Source: Siphlonurus alternatus (Eukaryota; Arthropoda; Insecta; Ephemeroptera; Siphlonuridae). From it: DNA of 64,000 bases. The translations under genes and the position numbers were made by a program. Where the stretch lies: contig OX463779.1 in the NCBI GenBank assembly GCA_949825025.1, positions 46,025,284 to 46,089,283 of the forward strand, read 5' to 3'. The number at the start of each line of letters is the position of its first letter. The first letter of the stretch is position 1. The notes below the pieces were generated by a model. That model was not told the DNA's origin and did no database searches. It was given only the letters and a program-made list of their open reading frames with translations. This document shows positions 37,501 through 47,298 of the stretch, in pieces.

Positions 37501-40311
37501 AAAGAAATGGCGAGAGCATCGTGAAGAGAGAGAAGCTGCAAGGCAGCGAGAGGAGGCATCCAGGAGATCAGATGGCTCTGACAGAAGAGCAGATGACAGA
37601 AGATCAGACGCTGCACCCCCTTCGTCCAGCAAAACACCAACCTTCACTCGCATTCCCAAGAAAAGTTCTGCAAACAAACCTGAACAGTCTTCTTCAGATG
37701 TCAGGAGGCCAGCACCTTTGCCTCCTCGCCAAGATCGCCAAGAGCAACGCCCACCACAAAGTCGTTCTGAGCAGAGACCAATACAGAGTAGACCTTCAAA
37801 GCCTGAATCTCCCAGAGAAACTACGCCATCAAGAAACTCAGATAGAAATCCGTACAAACAAACCCCAAAACCTAATGGATACAAACCTGCTTCTACCGAG
37901 AGGGATAGAGATATGTCTTCCAAAAATATTTCTAAGCCTGTTGATAATAGAGATACACCAATGAAAGGTTTAGCAAAGAAACCATCACTTCCAACTAGAT
38001 CTCCTTCCTTTTCTCAAGCTGCTGCTAGCAGTTTGCAGGGAACTCCTGTAAGATCTAAGCTTCCCCCACGAGAGGAAGCTCCAAGGCCTAGAGATTCCTC
38101 CTCTCGGCAGCCTGAACCGAGACAATCCCTTGATAAGAGACCAGCACCAAGACCTGCCGAGCAGGACAGAAGGCCTCCATTGGACAAGAGACCTGTTGAT
38201 CAAGATCGACGTCCTCCGTTAGATAAAAAAAGATCTTTAGACCAAGATAGGAGACCTCAGGATCAAGTTAGAAAACCTATGGACCAAGATCGGAAACCAA
38301 CTAGTGACAGAAGACCTATGGAACAAAGTAGAAGACCTGAGTTGGAGAAGAGACCTGGAGATCAGGATAGGAGGCCAGTGGATAAACGTCCAATGGAACC
38401 AAACAGGAAGTCAGTAGCTGATAGAAGGCCAGCAGAACAGGAGCGTAAGCCACCTACGCAGCAAGAGAAGCGTCCAGCCCCGCCCCCTCCTGTCAAGGCA
38501 AGGCCTCCAGCGTTGGAGCCTAGGTACCTTCCTCCAGCACCGAGAGGTGCCAATGATAGGAGGCCACCGGGACAGGCACAACGGCCAGGCAGCAACGGTC
38601 AGGGCCCGAGACCAGGAAGCAACGGACAGGGCCCGAGACCTGGCCAGTCAAGGTCAATGCCACCACAACAGCGAAGACGACCCCAGCAACAACCAGGAAA
38701 ACGTGAGTAGAGACTTTATTTGTGACATTCACATGGCTGGTGAACGTATGCTAAACATTTATTTGGTTACTTACATTACAGTATTCTAAAATGTAAATTA
38801 TTCTATTTTGCAAGTAGATAAGAGAATAAAGAATAACATATTTTCTCTTAATACATGCATCACTTGGCCTTTATTGTATTATTATTTCTTTAATAAACAT
38901 ACGACTTTATGAGCAAATAAACACCTGTCTTTTAACACTAATGTGTCTCCAGGCCGCATTGAAAGTGACTCGGAGTACGACTCAGAGCTGGATGACTTCA
39001 TTGACGACGGTCCTGCGGCGGAGGAGGAGAATTACTCAGAGCACATCAAGGCCATCTTTGGCTACGACAAGTCAAGGTACATCCCCTGTCATTACCCCTG
39101 TCAGGACTACATATCATTCAGTTGCAAACGTAGCCCCCATAATTATTCTTGACCAATTTGATAGAACTGATTTTTATATAAAGAATTAACTCTTGATGGC
39201 ACTCAATGGAGTATTGACCTCAATTTTTTTTTTTTTTTTTATTGCAGAAATGGATAGAGCGTGCAAAGTTATGCTACCCTGATTTTTTTCAGATTTTTTA
39301 GAGCCCGGGAACTATTTTTAAAATTTATTGAAAGTTCTTTTGTGACGTGACGAGACGCCGCTCCTTAAGAAAAAGATAGGACTTGACGCCGCGTGACGTC
39401 ACAAAAAGGATTTTCAATAATTTTTTAAAAATACTTCCCGGGCACAAAAAAATCTGAAAAAATCAGGGTAGCATAACTTTGCACGCTCTATCCATTTCTG
39501 CAATAAAAATTTTTGAGGTCTATACTCCATTGCTTAAATTTGCTTTTGTTTTTACAACATCTTTGCTATTAATCAACATGACAAAATAATGCAGAAATAT
39601 ATTTGTTATTGTCTTGCATTAATATACCTTAAATAATGTTGTAATGTTGTGTAGTAACTACCAGTATGAATATACTAAAGATAAAGATAGCAGTACAAAA
39701 CATAATTTGACTAAATTCTATCCATTAAGTATATCTTGTAACACTAAATATCGGTGTTCGCATTGAACTTTACAGAATATGCTATTCATTACAGTCTGAA
39801 GTTCTTGAGAATTTTGCCTCAATGTAAACACATGCACCTGTTTGATGATGTCAAATTATCTGCAGGTATCGAGACTTTGATGACGATGATGAATGCATGG
39901 AGTCAAACTTTGCCCAGCAGATGAAGGAGGAGTTCCGCAGTACTAAACTCGGTAAGTGATCACACGTAAACATACCACATGTTATGTTCTTTGTAAATTA
40001 ACATGATTGTTCAAAATGGCCGCGCCTTAAGGGAAGATAACACGATAAGTTAATTGATTGACGTAGTCCCATTGGATTAACATGTAAACCTTAGCAACCT
40101 CATAAAAATTCTGATTTTTTTTAGAGACAGTCCTTAGCACCAAGAAATTGCAGAAAAAATTTCAAAACAATTTTTTTTTTTAAATTAATTTTTTAAGTTT
40201 TCAGTATAGGGCTTTCCCATGGAGAGCTAAAGTAAAAAATTAATTTAAAAAAATTGGCTTCTACTATTGTTTTGAAATTTTTTCTGCAAGTTTTTGGTAC
40301 TAAGGACTGTC

Positions 40312-40347
<36 letters not shown>

Positions 40348-40938
40348 ATGAGATTTCTAAGGTTTGCATGTTAATCAAATGGGACTACATTGATCAGCTG
40401 ATCCGTGTTATCTTTCCCTTAGAAATATCAACCGTTGGGACACTCCACTCAGTTTGTCTGTCCTCATCCTGGTAATTATCATTTTCCTAACTATTCATTA
40501 ATCTTCTTGATTTCTACCTTTCCCCAGACATTTTGATCCATAAATTATCATTTTCCACCTCATCATCAATCTATAGCACCCTATTACACATCATCAATCC
40601 AATGTCTTAAAATTTATACAACTCCCTGTGTGGTTTTGTTCATGGTAAAATGTGGTGGACATAGGCACTACTCCCATCATCACCTAGCATCTCACATTCC
40701 ATAATCATCCTATCCATTGTTCATCAATAAATTATCCTTTACAAGACCCTAAAAACATATTAGTTACAATATTACTAAGTGCCTGGGTGTATTGCTAATT
40801 CAGCCTATTTTTAAAAACGGATCAAGAAGTAAGTTACCATGTGATGTTCCAGGCATGCTGGAGGACCTGGAGGACATCCAGAAGGAGCAGATGGAGAAGA
40901 AGCGCAAGGCTATTATGAAAAAACGCCGTGGCAAGTGA
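34544..40938 (+). CDS. SPTY2D1: SPT2 homologue (SPTY2D1-type histone chaperone)
   Basis: Nuclear DNA- and histone H3/H4-binding protein that works with transcribing polymerases and preserves chromatin. Coding exons 34,544-34,600, 34,877-35,017, 35,398-35,533, 36,455-36,621, 37,178-38,702, 38,953-39,076, 39,866-39,951 and 40,853-40,938 close in phase to 773 residues. The N-terminus MDFSSILNAAKQNDR and residues 20-66 (SAGIRSFLAKQAQEK) are the conserved start. Exon 5 encodes a long, basic, disordered Pro/Arg/Asp/Gln region. Residues of about 490-600 are degenerate RP.DQDRRP..DKRP repeats, followed by two GSNGQGPRP units. The C-terminal SPT2 domain (about 678-773) has SEYDSELDDFIDDG, IKAIFGYDKSRYRDFDDDDE, CMESNFAQQMKEEFRSTKL and a lysine/arginine tail. 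It lies 2 kb downstream of insc in the same direction; SPT2 promoter elements were not identified. Confidence 0.95.
35695..35772. repeat. Small inverted repeat in SPT2 intron 3
   Basis: Left arm AGGACCCATTGCACCGCGAA, right arm TTTTGCGGTATGATGGGGCCT, imperfectly complementary over about 24 nt around a loop of about 30 nt. Possibly a tiny foldback element; only one copy seen. Confidence 0.4.
36360..36398 (+). pseudogene. Copy of an SPT2 exon 5 fragment inside intron 3
   Basis: These 39 bases match 37,343-37,381 of exon 5 at 36 positions; the three differences are all C/T transitions. The copy keeps the reading frame (RPPPPLMNFQEPL against RPPPPPMNFQELL). It follows an acceptor-like GATTGTAG after a T-rich tract. 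It is a duplicated exon piece, perhaps a cryptic exon, and is not needed to close the gene model. Confidence 0.75.
36752..36958. repeat. Foldback repeat, CCGGAAGT family, copy 2, in SPT2 intron 4
   Basis: Left end AAGTTCAACAAATGTAAGG, right end CCTTACATTTATTGAACTG. The arms continue as AGCCAGAAGTGGAAGG and CCTTCCACTTCCGGCCACTT. Related to 1,165-1,355 through the tandem CCGGAAGT motif. Confidence 0.7.
39205..39531. repeat. GGAGTATTGACCTC foldback family, copy 6, in SPT2 intron 6
   Basis: The best-preserved ends of the family, AATGGAGTATTGACCTC and GAGGTCTATACTCCATT, with arms almost fully complementary. The core is the TGACGTCA-type (GTGACGTGACGAGACG and GCGTGACGTCAC). A poly-T run follows the left end. 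Confidence 0.85.
40027..40421. repeat. TTAAGGTAGAGATAAC foldback family, copy 2, in SPT2 intron 7
   Basis: Ends TTAAGGGAAGATAACACG and CGTGTTATCTTTCCCTTA. Interior landmarks AACATGTAAACCTTAGCAAC and AGAGACAGTCCTTAG have complements in the right arm, which also carries a poly-A run at about 40,315-40,345. Confidence 0.8.
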
Positions 40939-41089
40939 CCGCACCTCTTCGCTAGTCACCTTGCTTCCTGGCAAGAGTTTGTTATATTCCTTTCAGAGTA
41001 TTTGATACTTTACCTTACAAAGGACTGTCTCAAATTATTTAGTGTTTTTTTGTTTGGGAACAATATTTTGGTTTATTTATTTATAGTAA

Positions 41090-41095
41090 AATAAA
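41090..41095 (+). terminator. Candidate poly(A) signal for SPT2
   Basis: AATAAA about 150 bp after the SPT2 stop. A second AATAAA lies near 41,411. Confidence 0.4.
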
Positions 41096-41595
41096 TACAG
41101 TAGCTACAGTAGTATATTATTGTTATAATATTTTTTTCTCTTAACCTTGTTTTAATAATGTTTTATAAGTTTTAATAATTTATTATTATTTTACATATAC
41201 ATGCATTATCAATATTGTTAGCTAGATTTATAAAAAGATACAAATATTTATCAAATATGTAAGCTTCAAAATAATAAGAGTCAAATGCTACTGTGGCCTT
41301 TGATGATATGTAATGTAATTTGTTATCCATGATTAAAATATTGTGCAAAATTAATTAGTGGGACACAAAATTTGTGCCAAATATTCAATTGAGCTGCATG
41401 ACAATGCTTAAAATAAATGGATCTGCTTTTGTTTACACTGATAGTGTTTTATTACAGTGCTCATTAATATGTACATTGTAAGTTACAGTTTTGGCAAAGA
41501 AATTATATGTGTGATACTAGCATTGTTAAAAGCAATAAGTCTTTAAAATTTTATTAAGATTTATTTCATTCGTGTTACTTTGTATTTTATTTACA

Positions 41596-42053
41596 TTAAG
41601 GCTTAACCTGAGAAATTTGGACGAAAAATTCGCTACAACAGATTTACTTCAAATTAATTTGGTGGACTCACAACAATCGTCAAATTGGCTCTGAATTTTT
41701 TCGGAATTTTTTAACCGTTGGTTTAATTATAATTAATTTATTTAAATGAGAATTTTGTATCTTCCAATGTTAAATTTGTTGATTAGCATTGCAAAAAAAC
41801 TATACAACAGATTCTTTTACTTTTTTTTTTTTACTAAAACCTAATATTTTAGACTATTTTTCTGAATTGTTTTCATATATTTTGAACCGTGGCGATGATC
41901 GTTTCCTATATAAGATGAGAAATGTGGCAACGTTCTCAAGGACTGTTGTCACCACCCCCTCCTAAAAAATTATGCGCATTCCAATGCAAACAGTGTTGCC
42001 ACTATAGCCACGCCTCTTGACCTTGACAGACAAATTCTCAGGTTATACCTTAA
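41596..42053. repeat. TTAAGGCTTAACCTGAG foldback element
   Basis: Ends TTAAGGCTTAACCTGAGAAA and TTCTCAGGTTATACCTTAA, about 460 bp apart. Only the outer 20-25 bases pair clearly; the interior has no coding potential. It sits directly before another foldback (42,080-42,400). Confidence 0.6.
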
Positions 42054-42079
42054 ATAAGCAACAAGAAAGACTTGCTAAT

Positions 42080-42400
42080 GATGGAGTACCGACCTCAAAT
42101 TTTTTTATTGCAGAAATGGATAGAGGGTGCAAAAATATGCTACTCTGATTTTTTTCAGATTTTTTAGGGACCGGGAAGTATTGCAAAAAAGTTTTGGCGA
42201 GGTCGGGTTCGAATCCACGTCCCTTTTGGGTCCTATCTTTTATTAAGAGAGGCGGCAAGAGGCGGCACTTTTTCTGCACTTTCAATAATTTTTTAAAAAT
42301 ACTTCCCGGTCTCAGAAAAATCTAAAAAAATTCAGAGTAGCATATTTTTGCACCCTCTATCCATTTCTGCAATAAAAAATTTTGAGGTCGGTACTCCATT
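42080..42400. repeat. GGAGTATTGACCTC foldback family, copy 7 (T-arm-like core)
   Basis: Ends GATGGAGTACCGACCTC and GAGGTCGGTACTCCATT. The core has GTCGGGTTCGAATCCACG, matching the eukaryotic tRNA B-box pattern GGTTCGANTCC. The two ends share the same two changes from the family, so the arms have stayed matched to each other. Confidence 0.85.
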
Positions 42401-42454
42401 GTGTATTGTTTATTTAATATGAAAAATCGTCTTTGGAAGCAATATTTATTTTAT

Positions 42455-42857
42455 TTAAGGGGAAGGTAACACGCCCAATGTTTAAAAAAAAAACAAAAAA
42501 AAAAAATCCCACACATGAAAATTTTGAAAAAAAAAAAAAAAAATTAAAATGTTCTCCTCTACATCAAGGGATGTAGATGATAAGGATCATTAGCTAAAAT
42601 AATCAGGTATACAAATTCAATCTTGTTTTTGAGTTATAAATTTTTATAGTTGATGACTTTATCATGAAGAAATGGAACTTCCATATTAAATTAATCAACT
42701 TTAAAAATTCATAACTTAAAAACAAGCTCAAATTTGTACACCTGATATTTTAGCTACTGATAGGGAATGTAGAGGAGAACATTTTATTTATTTTTTTTTT
42801 CATAATTTTCATGTCAGGGATTTTTTTTTAACATTTGGCGTGTTACCTTACCCTTAA
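42455..42857. repeat. TTAAGGGGAAGGTAACACGC foldback element
   Basis: Ends TTAAGGGGAAGGTAACACGC and GGCGTGTTACCTTACCCTTAA, about 400 bp. Inner arms pair through ACATGAAAATTTTG against CATAATTTTCATGT and AATGTTCTCCTCTACAT against TGTAGAGGAGAACATT. It resembles the TTAAGG family in termini but not inside. Confidence 0.78.
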
Positions 42858-43396
42858 CTGAAAGAAAAGGACAGAAAAGACCCATGAAAACACAAGTTAT
42901 CGAAAGATGATAAAGCTATAATTTGTGTTTTCATTTTTTTTTTCTGTCGTTTTCTTTCAGCTAAAAAATATGATTGTGTATTCTAGAATAGTTTTTTCTT
43001 TTTTGTTGGTATTTTTTAACCACCAATCTAGCTTGTGTCAATATCATTATTCATAATTAAATTCATATGAATAATGTGTAGAGTATTAATTTAAATGTAA
43101 CATTTGCATGATATTTTTAGTTTTTGTTTACATTGATTTATTTTAATTTGGTGTTAAATTTTATGAGTTCTTAGTCTGGAGTTTATGTGATTATAATGTA
43201 AAAATGACACTTCTTTTTTTTAATTTTAGTAAATGAATTAGATTTATTATTTTACTTGGAATATATTACAATTTATTATGTGAGTGTTAAAGCACAAAAC
43301 ACAATCTAAATATAGATTCTGATGTGACAACCTATATATTTTAACCTACTACTGCTTTGCCAAGTTATTCCGATATTCTACGGGCAGTGAGATATC

Positions 43397-43579
43397 GATG
43401 GTTCCGCGGAGAAAGCGCTGGTTTGCATTTTCCGGATTTTACAAAATGATGGATTTGCCTTTGCAAAAAGGTTTCTTTTCATCCTTTGTTATTGAAATTT
43501 TCAACCTTACTGAAAAGGCAAACCCGTCATTTTATAAAATCCGGAAAATGCAAACCAGTGGTTTCTCCGCGGAACCATC
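43397..43579. repeat. Foldback element GATGGTTCCGCGGAG
   Basis: A 183-bp hairpin: arms of about 75 nt with few mismatches, starting GATGGTTCCGCGGAGAAA and sharing GGTTTGCATTTTCCGGATTT, around a loop of about 34 nt. One copy in the window. The 63-codon frame across it is a by-product. Confidence 0.82.
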
Positions 43580-44059
43580 CTTTTCTTAGGAAGTTATTTA
43601 TTGCTATATATTGTGTTCAAAGTTACAAAGTGTCAAATTGAATTACATCAATGATGGTGTAGCTATATAAAGCAGAAATGAAAGCACAATAATATTGCAA
43701 TTACTAAACTTTTGCAGCTAAAAAAATATTTAAAGAAGAAAATAAAATAAATTCTTCTCTGCCGACGTATCTATGATAATGATTGTCTATATATGCACAT
43801 TGTTAAGTATCAAGCTTGTATTTTTATAACAACTTGAATATTGCCTATTTGTGGGAACCATTATTTCTTAAAAAAAATATCAAATTCCAAATTTAAATCC
43901 TGTAATTGGTAAGAAGCTGCTTGTTTCCCCCGATTTTGCTTTCTCTTTTTTGTTTGATTTGGGTTCATGATGAGTTTTGTCGTTAAAAATTAACTGGTAT
44001 AGCAAATGTCAGTTTACGCCCCATCTTTGCTGGATTGCAGGCTGCACAGCTGAAATAAA

Positions 44060-44242
44060 TCTTCCCTTGTCCGGAATAATGAGCTATCTGCCTCCCATGA
44101 TCATGTTGCAATAATGAACTGTCTGCTATTTCAGGGGAGCGCAATTATGAGCTTTACTTGATACTGATTTACAGCTCATAATTGTGCTCACCTAAATGAC
44201 CTAAAATAGCAGATAGCTCATTATTCCGGACAAGGGAGGAAA
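44060..44242. repeat. CCGGAATAATGAGCTATC foldback, copy 2
   Basis: Ends TTGTCCGGAATAATGAGC and GCTCATTATTCCGGACAA. The interior repeats GCAATAATGAACTGTCTGC and CTGCTATTTCAGG as in the 31.8-kb copy. Confidence 0.78.
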
Positions 44243-45257
44243 TATGAATGACTGTGTAAGGAGTAACCTAATATTTGCTATACAGTAATTACTGTATGCT
44301 CAATTTGTGTGCAGAATAATCTATAGTTTTATACACAAAATGGGTGTATATTTTATGGCATATGTAGGTGCTTTATACTTTTTTTTTTTTAAAATGTGTA
44401 TTACATTCTTTTCATTTTGTATATTTTTAATTTTATTTTTATGTGATTTTGTGCAGATTACAAATATTTATTAAAATGATTTTTATCTTTTATTGACTTC
44501 CTTCATATTCTCCAAGTTCTTTTTGTTGGTTTTCATATTTTTTAATAATTTTAATTATTATTATTGGGCCTAATATAAGCAAATCCAACTTATGTAATTA
44601 AATTAAAGAACAAGTTCTATGTCAAAATTTTAATTATTGTAATAACATACATATTTTACACTCACCGATATAAAATTTATTTAGATTAGAAGCAATATAC
44701 TTTTTGATAGTGATTTAGAGAACTTTATCCAGATAATTAAAGCAAGTCTCCTTAATTAGAACTCTTATAGACGATTCTCTTATCAGTTCAACAAAATTAT
44801 ATATATAAAAAAAGATCATTATACTGTATATGTATCATTGTGTTTATAATTTAGGAGACCTACAATTTTTTAAGTAAAAAATGGGAGGTGCATTTACGAA
44901 CGTAAAATTCTATGCTTTTTTAATCAATGCAGTATAACTATAATATGAATTCATTTGATTTAACATACTATATTCTTACAGGGAAAGGAATATAAATAAT
45001 ATAATTAATTAATTATTAATTACTTTAAAGTTAACTGCTGTATTGCATAAATGTTTTATTACTCTGAGTAAATTTAATGATAACATTTTAATAATACATT
45101 ACAATAAAATTTATACATATTACATTGACTGAAAAAAACAACAGCCAATTAACATCCAAAAATACACAATATAAATAAAATTATAATATATACATAGACA
45201 AAGAGATAGTAAACCAAGAAAGAGAGAAAAACTCAATATTTTCTATCAAGTGGAAGT

Positions 45258-45378
45258 TTTGATGACTGAAAATTTCCGGAGGTTATGCATTTTCTACTTG
45301 TTTTCAATTCTAATACTTGCGAGAGCTAAATAAAAGTGGAACTACTAATTTACGTCACTTCCAGAAATTTTCAGGCAT
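45258..45378. repeat. Small inverted repeat
   Basis: Left GATGACTGAAAATTTCCGGA, right TTCCAGAAATTTTCAGGCATC, separated by about 80 nt. Probably a decayed foldback element. Confidence 0.5.
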
Positions 45379-45497
45379 CAACTCTCTCTTGTTAGACTAG
45401 TGTAGACAGAAATAACAGAAAGAAATCATAAAAAGAAAATACCACCCATCAGCTATGAAATATATTGGAAAATTAAATTTAATGCAAGTTATAGAAA

Positions 45498-45861
45498 TTA
45501 GTATTAACGATTGACCTCAGTTACAAACCGGAAACGGGAAATTTCTGCCAAACGGAATAAAATGAAATAAATTTTAAAAAATCGAGGATGTTCTAAAACT
45601 TAATTGCTTATCATGGTTTGAGCAATTTCAAGGGGGCGGTTTCCCACTACAGTGCCACTACAGCTCCATTTCCGGTTTCCGTCCATAAGGCCAATGTTAA
45701 ACTTCTGCCTCACTTTTCTCAAAACTGGTTGAACAGATCCACTTCAAAAAAATTAAGCAACCTTATTGTGGTTAGCTTAAATAAGACTACTGCATGTCTT
45801 ATTAGAATCAAGGGGGCTGTTTTCGAGATCCAAATCAACTGAGATCAATCCTTAAAGCATG
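45498..45861 (+). repeat. Dispersed repeat pair, copy 1
   Basis: Shares AAATGAAATAAATTTTAAAA, AGCTCCATTTCCGG, TCTGTCCATAA-like sequence, GATCCACTTCAAAA and a CAAGGGG segment with 47,706-48,029 in the same order and orientation. The 74-codon frame inside is not recognised. Confidence 0.62.
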
Positions 45862-47298
45862 CAGTAAAACTAAAAATTAAAAGTACCAAAATTTTATGGA
45901 ATTGAATAATTAATATACAGTACTTATATATTTATATATTTTTTTTTATAACTCTCTTACAAGTACAAAAAGAGTTACACAGTAAAATAAATTATAAATA
46001 TTAATTATCATTATTTAATTAATTATTATATTGACATTATTATAATATACTGTCAAAAATTGCTGTAAAAATTGTCATTCAATATTCTAGATAAAAATTA
46101 ATATTTGCCATAAAATAATTATACTGAATTAAAGTTAATATAATATTTTATTGTATATTTTTCTTTAATAAGATAGCGAGTAATAGTTAAGACTTTTAAT
46201 TAAAATATCTATAGATACAATAATAAAATAACCATATTACAGAGTATTGCTAGATAAGTACATAATTAATAATTATATTACATTGTATATTAAAACATCT
46301 ATAATTAACTCTTTTATATAATTAATTATACACTAGCTGTGTATGTCAAATATACAAGGTTAAATTGGTATATGTTAAATTTCAACCCAAACGCTTTTAA
46401 ATATTTTAGTTTCAAATAGCTAATAACAATTTCAAGTTGCCAGCTAGCAAATATAAGACCTCAAAAGCTAAGATAATGGACTATATATGTAAAAAAGCTG
46501 AATAAATTATATTAAAACTATATTTACATAAATTTAACAGAAACCTTTAAAATATAAGTGATAAAATTTGTTGGGCATCAAATTTGTTAAGGAGTTTTTT
46601 ACATTGCAGATACAGTTTCATATATGTGATATAATATATATTTACATAACTACAATTACTGCATAATATACACTGTGAATTTTAATTCATTACTTTTTAA
46701 TAATATCTGAAAGGGGAAAATTTCAACATACAGTACTACGTAATACACAATTTATAATATATTTCTTAACATTTAAAACCCCATGTTAATAAGTACGTGT
46801 CATACAATAAAATTATATTGTTGTTGCAAATTTGGTCTACTATTATAATGGAATTAAAGATACCATTAATTTAAGTTCCTATAATATATATAATACACAT
46901 TGTACATTTTCAAACTAACCTAGCAAATGGAATTGAAATTTTACTTCAAACCAAATGGAATCACCAGTAGCTATTGTGGATGTGGGTCAATATTAACTGA
47001 AATTAAATTCTTGTACACATTACTTTTAAAATATACTCCAATATACTGTACTATAAAAATTGTTTTTAAAGGAGAAGAAAAATATAATATATTTTAAATT
47101 TAAAAAAAAGTATTTACTAAATAGCAAAACTTCAAATAACTTCAATAGGAAATATTAAGAAAAGTATTGCATTAAATATAGTTCTTGAGTTGTAATTCAA
47201 TTAAAATGTGTACCTACTCTTAAAAATTAAGCACAATCCCTATTATATTACAAAATAATGATCCACACCCATTAAATCATCACTTAAATTATTGTTAA

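Larger units (their letters stand above)
40939..47298. other. Intergenic DNA between convergent SPT2 and RNF141
   Basis: SPT2 3' UTR, then about 6 kb with no gene I can support, packed with foldback repeats that are listed singly, and then the RNF141 3' UTR. Open frames here fall inside repeats. Confidence 0.55.

Noticed and set aside
40440..40760. ATCATC-rich stretch as a tandem array
   Set aside because: Irregular low-complexity intron sequence without a repeating unit.
42195..42235. tRNA gene
   Set aside because: Only a T-arm/B-box-like piece is present; no acceptor stem, D-arm or anticodon arm, and it is the core of a foldback.
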